Shown piece after piece: positions 1 through 7,636 of a DNA stretch of 17,140 nucleotides. The position numbers were made by a program, and so were the translations under genes. The stretch comes from DASPKS01 sp035628035 (GTDB lineage: Bacteria; Bacteroidota; Rhodothermia; Rhodothermales; Rubricoccaceae), in contig DASPKS010000168.1 in assembly GCA_035628035.1 (NCBI GenBank), positions 1-17,140 of the forward strand, written 5' to 3'. Position 1 is the stretch's first letter. Each line of letters starts with the position of its first letter. Below the pieces are notes generated by a model, which was not told where the DNA came from, made no database searches, and saw only the letters and a program-made list of their open reading frames with translations.

Positions 1-464
1 TAGGCGCCCGCCTTGTCAAGGGGCGACCCGGTGGCCACGTAGGCAGAGATCTCGGCGTCGCTCAGCGGCGCGAAGGTGACCCGCGTCGCCTCGTGGGCCG
101 TCGCCTTCCGCCGCGAGGCGGTGTGGCAGAGCGCGATTCCGGTGTAGACCGTGTGGGTAACGCCGCTGAGGCGCGCCAGCATCGCGCAGGCGTCTTCAGG
201 GGTGGGCGGCTTCCCCAATACTGCGCCGTCCAGGACCACGACGGTATCAGCCCCGAGCGTGAGGGCTTCCGGGTGCGCGGTCGCCACCGGCGCGGCCTTC
301 TCGAGCGCCAGCAGCTCCACGGCCTCAGAGGGCGCCGTAGCCTCCGGCCAGCGCTCCTCGGATAGGCTCGGGCAAACCTCGAAGGCCACCCCCAGCCGGG
401 TGAGGAGGTCCCGGCGGCGGGGCGAGCGGGATGCGAGGACGAGGGGAACGCGGAGGGCGAGCAC
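1..464 (-). CDS. maf: Maf-family nucleoside triphosphate pyrophosphatase (3' end cut by window)
   Basis: Maf proteins hydrolyse non-canonical or UTP/dTTP-type nucleoside triphosphates to monophosphates in the cytoplasm. About 154 residues are visible before the window edge. They show the family signature in order: an N-terminal LVLASRSPRR (the SxRR motif), GADTVVVLDG with the catalytic Asp, a GKP motif, LSGVTHTVYTG, and the late YVATGSPLDKAGAY block. The usual C-terminal GIQG region, some 35-45 residues, lies beyond the window. No ATG is available. The GTG at 464 is preferred because it places about eight residues before LVLAS, as is usual. In-frame upstream codons reach back into the lnt stop but offer no better start. 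The gene lies 62 nt downstream of lnt on the same strand and is probably cotranscribed. Family assignment is firm; substrate preference (dTTP/UTP versus modified nucleotides) cannot be told from this portion. Confidence 0.9.
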   Translation of the reverse strand, partial: MLALRVPLVLASRSPRRRDLLTRLGVAFEVCPSLSEERWPEATAPSEAVELLALEKAAPVATAHPEALTLGADTVVVLDGAVLGKPPTPEDACAMLARLSGVTHTVYTGIALCHTASRRKATAHEATRVTFAPLSDAEISAYVATGSPLDKAGA

Positions 465-526
465 GCGGGCGGCGAGGAACGGCCTGGCTTGCTCGCCTCG
501 ACGGGGAGGGCGGTTCCCGGCTCTGC

Positions 527-2215
527 TCAGGCAGGCACCAGCATCGGCCGCTTCTTACCCCTAGCGGTCTGGGGGACCGGCGGGCGGAAGAAAACCAACG
601 CGCCGAGCCACATCAGGACGAGCCCTCCCGAGAGGAGACCCGAACCCCGGCCCACCCAGTCGCCATGCGCCGCGTACACGGTGGGGGTGTGGAGGACTGG
701 CGCGCGCAGTCGGAAGAGGCCCTCTTCCATCCACCCTGCCGACCACTTCACCGTGCCGTCGGGAAGGATGAGGCTGGAGGCCCCGTTGTCGGCCGCGACG
801 ATCAACGCGCGGCGGATCTCGATGGCGCGGAGGCGGCTGAGCCGGAGGTGCTGGGCAATGCCGGGCGAATGCCCCCACCACCCGTTCTGTACGAGCGCGA
901 CGAGGAGGTCGGCGTCGGGGGCGAGGCGGCGCACGTGGTCCCCGTGGAGGGTCTCCGACCCGATGACGGTGCCGACCCGGAAGCTGCCCACCTCGAAGGA
1001 GGCCGGCCCGCGCCCCGTTCCATAGGCGGGCGATCCCCCCGCCGGGGGGCCCAGCCGCCGGAGGAGCGGGCTCGACCTCGTGAACGGGATGGTCTCCACC
1101 AGCGGGAGTGGGTGCACCTTGTCGTACTGCTGCGGGGCCGTACGGGGGGTGAAGAGGAGCGCGGAGTTGAAGTAGGGCGTCACGCTCCCCGTAGCGCGCG
1201 CTTCGTAGGGGGCCGCCGTAGGGGCCGGGGCCGAGTCGTACCGGGTGATGGCGCCCGTGAGCAATGGCACGCCCCGCTGCGCACTCCATACCGAGAGGCG
1301 CGCATAGAGCCGGCGCTGCCGCTCGGCGTCGTCGAAGATGGGGAGCGAGGACTCCGGCCAGACGAGGAGGTCGGGCCGTCCCCCCGCCTCTTGCGCGACG
1401 GCGCGGGCCGTGCGGGGGTGCCCGCCGGGGGCGAGGAACTCATCGGACAGCCGCGCGAGGCGCTCCACGCGAAGGCCATCGGTGAAGTCGGCCCACTGGC
1501 TCGACGGCACCGCCGGTTGCACGACGGCGACTTCGAGGCGATCACCCGCTCGGGCGATTTCGGGACGCCGCCAGTCGCCGTAGGCGGAGGGGGCCATAGC
1601 GACGATCACGAACGTGAGCGCGGCCAGGGAGCGGGGGCCCGGGAGCAGGCCCGGGCGCACGACCGTCCGGATGCCCAGGAGGGCGACGACGTTGAGGAGG
1701 AGCACCCACAGCGAGAGCAGCCCCACCCCGCCGAGGTCGGCGATCTGGTTGAACGGGAGGGCGTCGGCCTGCGTATGGCCGAGGAGGAGCCAGGGCACCG
1801 CGAACGGGCCGTGCATCAGCAGGAACTCCGCAGTGAGGAGGAAGCTGACGAACGCGAGCAGCCCCGCCCCGAGCCCGAACCGCGCCCGGATGAATCCAGC
1901 GGCGAGGACGGCCACCGCAAAGGGGAGCGGGAGGAGGAGGAGCCCGAGGCCCGACAGGAGCGCCGTGAGGGTGAACTCATGGAAGAGCACCCAGAACCCC
2001 ATGATCGACGACGTGAGGAGGAAGGCGGCGTAGGCCTCCCGGAGGAGCGACCATCCCGGCCGCTCGTAGCTCCACCGCACGAGGAGCGGGACAAGGGCCA
2101 CCCACGCCAGGGGGTAGAGCCCCAGCGGAGGCAAGCTGAGGGCGAGCAGAATGCCCGACCCCATGGCCCAGCGCGGGTGGTCGAATCGGTACAGGAGGCG
2201 GTTGTACTTCCGCAT
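527..2215 (-). CDS. lnt: Apolipoprotein N-acyltransferase (Lnt), catalytic Cys position substituted
   Basis: Lnt transfers an acyl chain to the N-terminal Cys of lipoproteins in the inner membrane. This 562-residue protein has the family layout: an N-terminal block of hydrophobic segments (about residues 17-210), a periplasmic nitrilase-type domain (about 227-505) and a final membrane helix (about 524-544). The catalytic Glu is seen in LLVWPESSLP (E288), the Lys in YDKVHPLPL (K366) and the accessory Glu in LVETIPF (E374). The segment where the family has ICYE reads IGSE (G419-S420-E421), so the nucleophilic Cys is absent. The codons read GGG TCG GAG and the frame stays open on both sides, so a local frameshift does not explain it. 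ATG 2215 was chosen because MRKYNRLLYRF directly precedes the first helix; upstream frame is open but lacks family features. No Shine-Dalgarno is evident. Identity as an Lnt homolog is secure; N-acyltransferase activity is not. Confidence 0.9.
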   Translation of the reverse strand: MRKYNRLLYRFDHPRWAMGSGILLALSLPPLGLYPLAWVALVPLLVRWSYERPGWSLLREAYAAFLLTSSIMGFWVLFHEFTLTALLSGLGLLLLPLPFAVAVLAAGFIRARFGLGAGLLAFVSFLLTAEFLLMHGPFAVPWLLLGHTQADALPFNQIADLGGVGLLSLWVLLLNVVALLGIRTVVRPGLLPGPRSLAALTFVIVAMAPSAYGDWRRPEIARAGDRLEVAVVQPAVPSSQWADFTDGLRVERLARLSDEFLAPGGHPRTARAVAQEAGGRPDLLVWPESSLPIFDDAERQRRLYARLSVWSAQRGVPLLTGAITRYDSAPAPTAAPYEARATGSVTPYFNSALLFTPRTAPQQYDKVHPLPLVETIPFTRSSPLLRRLGPPAGGSPAYGTGRGPASFEVGSFRVGTVIGSETLHGDHVRRLAPDADLLVALVQNGWWGHSPGIAQHLRLSRLRAIEIRRALIVAADNGASSLILPDGTVKWSAGWMEEGLFRLRAPVLHTPTVYAAHGDWVGRGSGLLSGGLVLMWLGALVFFRPPVPQTARGKKRPMLVPA

Positions 2216-2344
2216 CGAGGCGAAAGAGGGGGAAAGGGGCCCCGTCGTAAAGGGAGTATCGGCCGAGGGGGGGCGGCCTTTAACGGGCCAAACCGCCCGA
2301 AAGAGCGCCTCCCCCTGGGGGCGTGCGCCTTCGGCCCGCCTTGC

Positions 2345-2351
2345 TATTTTC
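2345..2351 (+). promoter_or_regulatory. Putative -7-like promoter element upstream of the ParA-family gene
   Basis: TATTTTC followed by AG lies 38 nt before the ATG at 2390, in the divergent spacer between lnt and the ParA-type gene. It resembles the Bacteroidota -7 box TAnnTTTG and the matching elements before adk, ptsH and the PPC gene. No clear -33 TTG is seen at the expected distance. The rest of the 174-bp spacer (2216-2389) shows no other feature, and no convincing element was found for lnt on the minus strand. Confidence 0.45.
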
Positions 2352-2389
2352 AGCCCGCCGCCGGTGTCTAGCCCCCTGCGCGCCCTTCC

Positions 2390-3280
2390 ATGGCCCTCGT
2401 CACCATCTGCAATCACAAGGGAGGCACGGGGAAGACCACCTCGGTCATCCACCTCGCCGCCGCGTTCGGGCTCAGCGGTCGCCGCGTGCTCGTGGTGGAC
2501 CTCGACCCCCAGGGATTTCTCACCCGGATGCTCGGCGTCGACGAGCCGGAGGTGGCGGCCTCGTCGCTCGCCCTCTTCGGGCAGGAGGTGGACTTCCGCA
2601 CGCTCCCCACGCTGCCGATGCGCGGGTTCGAGCTGCTCCCGGCCTCGTCGAACATGACCCGGGCGCTCCGCCAGCTCAACCGGCCCACCGACGTGTTCTG
2701 GATGAAGGAAGCCCTCGCGGCGGGCTACGACCACGACCTCGTGCTGTTCGACACCGCCGCGGCGGTGTCGGTCTTCACGATGAACGCCCTCGTCGCGAGC
2801 GACTTCGTGCTCATCCCCGTCACGCCGGAGTACCAGCCCGTCGTGGGGGCGGAGCAGACGTGGGGCACCGTCGGCCTCGTGAAGGAAAAGCTGAACCCGG
2901 GGCTCCAGGGGGCCCACTTCCTCCTCACCCAGGTAGACGCCCGGAAGCGCGACCACGCCGCCTACGCCCGCTACCTCCACGAGCGCTACGGCGACCACAT
3001 CCTCCGCGCCATCATCCGCACGCACGCCACCCTCGCCGAGGCCAACCGCGACGGGACCACCGTGTTCGACCGGGACGTGACCGCGCGCGGCGCCCGCGAC
3101 TACGCCAACGCCGCCGACGAGCTGCTCGCGATCTACTTCCCCGATGCGGAGAGGGGAGACATCGCCGGGGGGACACGGGCGCCCGTGGGTGAGCCCGCCG
3201 CGACGGCGACATCACCTCCGTCCCCAATAGGGGCCGCATCTGCGGCGTCGACGGCGTGGGTCTCGCTCGACCGCGTCTGA
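2390..3280 (+). CDS. ParA/Soj-family P-loop ATPase
   Basis: The 296-residue protein opens with the deviant Walker A motif KGGTGKTT (residues 10-17), followed by the switch-I-like DLDPQG (37-42) and a Walker B-type DLVLFDT ending at D121-T122. This makes it a ParA/MinD-superfamily ATPase of the Soj/ParA type, which dimerise on ATP and position DNA or other cargo. Two points are unusual. The normal DTPP after Walker B reads DTAA, and residues from about 245 to the end form an Ala/Pro/Thr-rich tail beyond the usual fold. No ParB gene or parS-like repeat is visible nearby, so a role in chromosome segregation cannot be assumed; it may be an orphan positioning ATPase. It heads a plus-strand run, with a promoter-like element 38 nt upstream and the DinB-like gene starting 3 nt after its stop. 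Confidence 0.85.
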   Translation: MALVTICNHKGGTGKTTSVIHLAAAFGLSGRRVLVVDLDPQGFLTRMLGVDEPEVAASSLALFGQEVDFRTLPTLPMRGFELLPASSNMTRALRQLNRPTDVFWMKEALAAGYDHDLVLFDTAAAVSVFTMNALVASDFVLIPVTPEYQPVVGAEQTWGTVGLVKEKLNPGLQGAHFLLTQVDARKRDHAAYARYLHERYGDHILRAIIRTHATLAEANRDGTTVFDRDVTARGARDYANAADELLAIYFPDAERGDIAGGTRAPVGEPAATATSPPSPIGAASAASTAWVSLDRV

Positions 3281-3283
3281 GCC

Positions 3284-3802
3284 ATGTTGACCCGCCCCGC
3301 GTCCGACGAGTTCGCGCCCTACTACGAGCGGTACGTGGCGGCTGTGCCGGAGGGCCACCCGCTCGACCTCCTCCAGCAGCAGCGCGACGAAGTGTGGGAA
3401 CTGGTCGCATCCGTCCCCTCCGAAAAGGAGCGGCACCGCTACGCCGAAGGCAAGTGGTCCGTGCGGGAGGTGCTGGGGCACATGGCCGACGCGGAGCGCG
3501 TCTTCGGCCACCGCGCCCACCGCATCGCACGCGGCGATGCCACCCCGCTCCCGGGCTTCGACGAGAACGCGTACGTGGCCGCCTCGTGGTTCGATGTTCA
3601 TCCCCTGGCGGTGTGGGCCGAGGACTTCGGCCGCGCCCGCGCGCTCACCCTCCACCTCTTCGAACACCTCCCAGCGGAAGCGTTCGCGCGGCGCGGAACA
3701 GCTTCCGGCTACGGGGTCAGCGTGCGCGCCCTCCTCTACATCTGCCTCGGCCACGCCGCGCACCACCTCGGCGTCCTCCGCACTCGCTACCTCGCGGACT
3801 GA
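3284..3802 (+). CDS. DinB/YfiT-like superfamily protein (putative metal-dependent)
   Basis: This 172-residue protein matches the DinB_2/YfiT four-helix-bundle family. It carries KWSVREVLGHMADAERVF (residues 57-74, His66), the DENAYV block (93-98) and a C-terminal HAAHHLG (His157, His160, His161). These supply the three-His metal site typical of the superfamily. Members include thiol-dependent S-transferases (bacillithiol or mycothiol type) and many proteins of unknown role, so the substrate cannot be named. The start 3 nt after the ParA-type stop and the 18-nt gap to the sodium symporter gene indicate cotranscription, but no functional link with either neighbour is obvious. The ATG at 3284 fits the family's N-terminal helix. 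Fold assignment is confident, reaction unknown. Confidence 0.85.
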   Translation: MLTRPASDEFAPYYERYVAAVPEGHPLDLLQQQRDEVWELVASVPSEKERHRYAEGKWSVREVLGHMADAERVFGHRAHRIARGDATPLPGFDENAYVAASWFDVHPLAVWAEDFGRARALTLHLFEHLPAEAFARRGTASGYGVSVRALLYICLGHAAHHLGVLRTRYLAD

Positions 3803-3820
3803 TCCGCTACCCCCACACCC

Positions 3821-5395
3821 ATGGCTGACGCTACCGGCTCCGGCCAGCGCTTCTCCTCGCGCATCGGCCTCTTCCTCAGCGTGCTCGGCATCGCCGTCGG
3901 CACAGGCAACATCTGGCGGTTCCCCCGCATCGTCGCCCAGAACGGCGGGGACGACGGGGCCGGCGGCTTCCTCATCACGTGGGTGGTGTTCCTCCTCATC
4001 TGGAGCATCCCGCTGATCATCGCCGAGTACGCGCTCGGGCAGCGCGGGCGGCTCGGCACCGTGGGCACGTTCAGCCGCCTCTCGAGCGGGAAGCTCACGT
4101 GGATGGGCGGCTTCGTCGGGCTCGTCTCGACCGCCATCATGTGTTACTACGCCGTCGTCAACGGGTGGTGCGTCTACTACTTCGGCTCGGCCCTGGCCGG
4201 GGGACTGCCCGACGACCACGAGGCGGCGCGGGCGTCGTGGGACGCGTTCCAGGCGTCGGGCTTGCCCGTGCTCTTCCTCGCTTTCACGATGGGGCTCGGC
4301 GGCCTCTCCATCGTCCGCGGCGTGCGCGCCATCGAGCGGATCAGTCTCGTGATGCTGCCGACGCTGCTGTTCATCGTCCTGCTCTGCGTCGTGCGTGCCC
4401 TCACGCTGCCGGGGGCGGGGGCGGGCCTTGCCTACCTCTTCTCGCCCGACCTCTCGGTGCTGTCGAACCCGAAGACGTGGCTGGAGGCGCTCACGCAGAA
4501 CGCGTGGGACACTGGCGCCGGCTGGGGGCTCATCCTCACCTACGCCGCCTACATGCACCGCGAGCACGGCGTCGTTCGCAACGCCGTCCTGACAGGCGTC
4601 GGCAACAACACGGTCTCGATCCTCGCGGCGACGATGGTCTTCGGGACCGTCTTCGCCGTCCTCGGTGCGCAGGGGATGGGGACCGCCGAGGTGCTGGGGG
4701 TGATGCGGGACAGCGGCCCGGCCTCCACCGGCCTCACGTTCATCTGGATGCCTCAGCTCTTCGCGCAGATGCCGCTCGGCCGCATCCTCGCCGTGCTGTT
4801 CTTCCTCGGCCTCTCCTTCGCCGCCTTCACCTCGCTCATCTCGATGATCGAGCTGGCCGTGCGCACGCTCGTGGACTGGGGCATGCGGCGGGCGCGGGCC
4901 GTACTCCTCGTCACGGTCGTCGGCTTCCTCCTTGGGCTGCCGAGTGCGCTCAACCTCGACGTGCTCGGCAACCAGGACTTCGTCTGGGGCGTCGCGCTCA
5001 TGATCTCGGGGGCCTTCATCGCCTTCCTCGTGTGGCGCTACGGAACGCGCCGCCTCCACGGCGAGATCGCCACGCCGGCCGACTGGCACTTGCCGACGGC
5101 GTGGGACGCCCTCATCAAGTGGCTCGTCCCGTTCCAGGCCATCACGCTCATCGTGTGGTGGGGGTGGCAGGCGACGACGCCGGGTTTCTTGGGCGATGGG
5201 GGACGGTGGTACGACCCCCTCAACCCCTACAGCCTGATGACGTGCCTCGTGCAGTGGGGGATCGCGCTGGCCGCGCTCGTCGCGCTCAACCGCTGGATGG
5301 CCCGGCAGATCGAGCGGGCCGCGCCCTCGGCCGGCCCCGACGACGTGTATCCCGATCCCGCCGACGAGCCGCATGGCCTGACGCCGACGCCGTGA
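3821..5395 (+). CDS. Sodium-dependent transporter, NSS (neurotransmitter:sodium symporter) family
   Basis: The 524-residue integral membrane protein has about twelve hydrophobic segments. It carries the NSS signature GTGNIWRFPR in the unwound part of TM1 (residues 27-36; Asn30 aligns with the LeuT sodium-site Asn). The TM8 motif AAFTSLISMIE (about 334-344, Thr337-Ser338) supplies sodium-2 site residues. NSS transporters couple inward amino-acid movement to the sodium gradient across the inner membrane. The loop after TM1 reads NGGDDGAGGF rather than the compact NGGGAF usual in LeuT-like proteins. The C-terminal ~25 residues are an Asp/Pro-rich soluble tail. The stop codon overlaps the GTG start of the M14 peptidase gene by the GTGA arrangement, suggesting translational coupling. 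The amino acid carried cannot be read from the sequence; a hydrophobic or aromatic substrate would be typical of bacterial members. Confidence 0.93.
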   Translation: MADATGSGQRFSSRIGLFLSVLGIAVGTGNIWRFPRIVAQNGGDDGAGGFLITWVVFLLIWSIPLIIAEYALGQRGRLGTVGTFSRLSSGKLTWMGGFVGLVSTAIMCYYAVVNGWCVYYFGSALAGGLPDDHEAARASWDAFQASGLPVLFLAFTMGLGGLSIVRGVRAIERISLVMLPTLLFIVLLCVVRALTLPGAGAGLAYLFSPDLSVLSNPKTWLEALTQNAWDTGAGWGLILTYAAYMHREHGVVRNAVLTGVGNNTVSILAATMVFGTVFAVLGAQGMGTAEVLGVMRDSGPASTGLTFIWMPQLFAQMPLGRILAVLFFLGLSFAAFTSLISMIELAVRTLVDWGMRRARAVLLVTVVGFLLGLPSALNLDVLGNQDFVWGVALMISGAFIAFLVWRYGTRRLHGEIATPADWHLPTAWDALIKWLVPFQAITLIVWWGWQATTPGFLGDGGRWYDPLNPYSLMTCLVQWGIALAALVALNRWMARQIERAAPSAGPDDVYPDPADEPHGLTPTP

Positions 5396-7017
5396 TCCGC
5401 GCGCTGTGTCTCCTCCTCACGCTCGGCGTAGCCGGCTGCGCGACGACTCGCAATCCGGCTCCGACAGACCCACCGCTTACCCGTGCCGAGCGAACAGGCT
5501 TCCGCGAGACGTCGAGCTACGCCGACGTAATGGCATTCCTAGATGCCCTCGCGCCGACGGTGGGTCTGACCTATTACACGGGTCATGAAGGCCGCCCGGT
5601 AACGGATTCGCGTGTTCACGTTACTTCATTCGGGACGAGCGTGGAAGGCCGCTCGCTCCCGCTAGCCGTGTGGGGTGCGCCAGCGGCGTCGGCGGAGGCC
5701 GTGCTTGCTACGGGCAAGACGCGTGTGCTCGTCTTCGCCAACATCCACGCAGGGGAAGTAGACGGCAAGGAAGCCGCCCTCATGCTCCTCCGGGACCTCG
5801 CGATGGGGCGGCACGACGACTGGGCCGACTCGCTTGTCGTGCTCGTCGCGCCGATCTACAACGCCGACGGCAATGAGCGTTTCTCGCTCGACAACCGCCC
5901 GCTGCAGTGGGGGCCCGTCGGCGGGATGGGGCAGCGGCCGAACGCGCAGGGGCTCGATCTCAACCGCGACTTCGTCAAGCTCGCCGCGCCGGAGACCCGC
6001 GCGCTCGTTCGCCTGATGCGCGAGTATGATCCCCACGTCGTGCTCGACCTTCACACGACCGACGGCACCGCGATGGGGTACCACCTCACCTACGCACCGC
6101 CGCTCCACCCGACTACCGATCCGCTCATCGACCTGGAGCTGCGCGACCGGTTGCTCCCGGCCGTCACGGCCCAGGTGAAGCACCAGACGGGGTGGGACAT
6201 CTGGCACTACGGAAACGTACCCGGCGCGTTCGGCGAGCCGGTCACCGTCCCGCGCGGGTGGTACTCATTCGACCCCCGGCCCCGCTTCTCGACGAACTAC
6301 GTCGGCCTGCGTAACCGCCTGGGCATCCTGGCGGAATCCTACAGCTACGCCTCGTTCGAGGAGCGCATCCGCGTCACGCTGGCCTTCCTCGAGGCCGTCC
6401 TCGACTACGCCGCGGCGAACGCCACCCGAATCGGCGCCATCACGCAGGCGCTGGACGACCACTCCATCGCAAACCACGTGCTCACGCTCCGGTCCACCCT
6501 CGCCCCGCTGCCGGACTCGGTGGACGTCCTCCTCGGCGAGGTGGATACGCTGCGCCACCCAGCGACCGGCGCGCCCATGCTGGCCCGGCGCGACGTGCGT
6601 AGGCCGGAGCGGATGCCGGCGTTCATCCGTTTCGCCCCGGAGGAGACGGCGGCGGCTCCACGCGCGTGGCTCGTCCCCGCCGACCTCGCGCCTGTCGTAG
6701 AACTCCTCGATCTGCACGGGATCCGTTATAGCAGAACCCCCCAAACGTTTGAGACGGCAGAGGCCTTCGAGATCGACAGCGTCGAGACGGCCGCGCGACC
6801 GTTCCAGGACCGGCTGCCGCGTACCCTCCACGGATACTGGGGCACGCTCAACGACGCAGGCCTCACGAACGTGCTCGTCGTCCCCGCCGACCAGCCGCTC
6901 GGACGCCTCGCGTTCCTCCTCCTGGAGCCGCGCTCGGAGGACGGCATCGTGGCGTGGGACGTCCTCCCGGAGGAGGCCTATCAGCGTGGGCGGTACCCCA
7001 TCTACCGGCTCCACTGA
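5392..7017 (+). CDS. M14-family zinc carboxypeptidase-like lipoprotein
   Basis: The GTG start at 5392 overlaps the symporter stop (GTGA) and yields a 541-residue protein. Its signal peptide ends in a lipobox (VAGC, Cys16), so it is predicted to be lipid-anchored outside the inner membrane. The M14 zinc site is complete: HAGE gives His119 and Glu122, DLHTTDG gives His221. LDLNRDF (Asn191, Arg192) matches the substrate-carboxylate region and LAESYSY provides the general-base Glu315. M14 enzymes remove C-terminal residues from peptides or act on cell-wall peptides. About 200 residues after the catalytic domain (from about 345) form an extra region I do not recognise. Coupling to a sodium-driven amino-acid transporter suggests peptide scavenging, which is inference. 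The first 250 bp are somewhat less GC-rich than the surroundings. The longer open frame upstream of 5392 is antiparallel-frame noise over the symporter gene. Confidence 0.9.
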   Translation: MIRALCLLLTLGVAGCATTRNPAPTDPPLTRAERTGFRETSSYADVMAFLDALAPTVGLTYYTGHEGRPVTDSRVHVTSFGTSVEGRSLPLAVWGAPAASAEAVLATGKTRVLVFANIHAGEVDGKEAALMLLRDLAMGRHDDWADSLVVLVAPIYNADGNERFSLDNRPLQWGPVGGMGQRPNAQGLDLNRDFVKLAAPETRALVRLMREYDPHVVLDLHTTDGTAMGYHLTYAPPLHPTTDPLIDLELRDRLLPAVTAQVKHQTGWDIWHYGNVPGAFGEPVTVPRGWYSFDPRPRFSTNYVGLRNRLGILAESYSYASFEERIRVTLAFLEAVLDYAAANATRIGAITQALDDHSIANHVLTLRSTLAPLPDSVDVLLGEVDTLRHPATGAPMLARRDVRRPERMPAFIRFAPEETAAAPRAWLVPADLAPVVELLDLHGIRYSRTPQTFETAEAFEIDSVETAARPFQDRLPRTLHGYWGTLNDAGLTNVLVVPADQPLGRLAFLLLEPRSEDGIVAWDVLPEEAYQRGRYPIYRLH

Positions 7018-7102
7018 TTCGGCAGGGCGCCGGGAACGGCGGTAAACTGCGTGCGCCGTCTGGCTTCCCTGACGCTTCCGTTTCGCACGACCCTTTTTCG
7101 CG

Positions 7103-7636
7103 ATGCGCCGCGCCCTGTGCCTCCTGTTCCTGGCCGCCCTCTTCGGCGGCTGCCGCTCCGGCTCGGAGGATGAGACCGCCCTCCGTCCGGTTGACGCCGA
7201 TGCGCTGCTGGCCGACCTCGAAGCGCTCGACGCGCGGGTTGTCGTGCTCAACGTGTGGGCCACGTGGTGCGCGCCCTGCCGTCGCGAGTTCCCCGACTAC
7301 GTCCGGTACCAGCGCGAGGTGGAAGGGGAGGGGATCGCCGTTCGCTTCCTTTCCGTCGACGCGCTCGACGTGCACGACCGGGTCCAGACGTTCCTGCAGG
7401 AGCACGGCGCGGGCGGGCCGCATTACGTGTCGTCTTCGGGGGAGTCCGACATCGTCGAGGCCATCGCGTACGCGCGCGGGGCGCTATGGTCGCACGGCAT
7501 CCCCGTCACGTTCGTGTTCGACGGCGAAGGCGAGCTGAAGGACTTCTGGGAGGGTGCGGCGAACTACGATCTCCTCCGCCAGCGGATCGATGCTGTGCTA
7601 GCAGCGCCGCCGGCTGGTGCCGCCGCGGCCCGATGA
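7103..7636 (+). CDS. TlpA/ResA-like thioredoxin-fold lipoprotein
   Basis: The 177-residue protein starts with a lipoprotein signal peptide (LFGGC, Cys17), then a thioredoxin fold with the redox motif WCAPC (Cys56, Cys59) in NVWATWCAPCRREF. The cis-Pro loop GIPVTFVFD (Pro134) is present. Such TlpA-like proteins reduce or exchange disulfides on the periplasmic side of the membrane, for example during cytochrome c maturation or as general reductants. An Ala/Pro-rich tail closes the protein. No cytochrome maturation or DsbD-type gene is visible nearby, so its partner is unknown. The gene begins 85 nt after the M14 stop, and its stop overlaps the RNase D start by ATGA. The spacer contains a 5-bp GC hairpin with a GGAA loop (7028-7041) but no clear promoter element. 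Confidence 0.9.
   Translation: MRRALCLLFLAALFGGCRSGSEDETALRPVDADALLADLEALDARVVVLNVWATWCAPCRREFPDYVRYQREVEGEGIAVRFLSVDALDVHDRVQTFLQEHGAGGPHYVSSSGESDIVEAIAYARGALWSHGIPVTFVFDGEGELKDFWEGAANYDLLRQRIDAVLAAPPAGAAAAR

Noticed and set aside
2243..2260. Minus-strand TACTCCC/CCTTTAC as an lnt promoter
   Set aside because: Only a partial match to the element seen elsewhere; not enough to call.
431..2371. A 646-codon open frame on the plus strand opposite lnt
   Set aside because: It is Arg/Glu/Gly-rich, has no recognisable domain and mirrors the lnt codon pattern; long antisense frames are expected in GC-rich genes.
2216..3025. N-terminal extension of lnt through the ParA-type gene
   Set aside because: The open frame continues but the added residues are low-complexity antisense translation; family features start at 2215.
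3212..5374. A 720-codon minus-strand open frame across the DinB-like and symporter genes
   Set aside because: Composition is extreme (Arg, Glu, His, Asp), with no domain; the plus-strand genes carry clear family motifs.
7028..7041. Hairpin CGCCG-GGAA-CGGCG after the M14 gene as a terminator
   Set aside because: The 5-bp stem with a GNRA loop is neat, but there is no following T-tract and such GC stems are frequent by chance here.
7043..7049. TAAACTG as a promoter box for the TlpA gene
   Set aside because: It matches TAnnTTTG poorly, lacks a -33 partner and lies 53 nt from the start, outside the range of the other elements.
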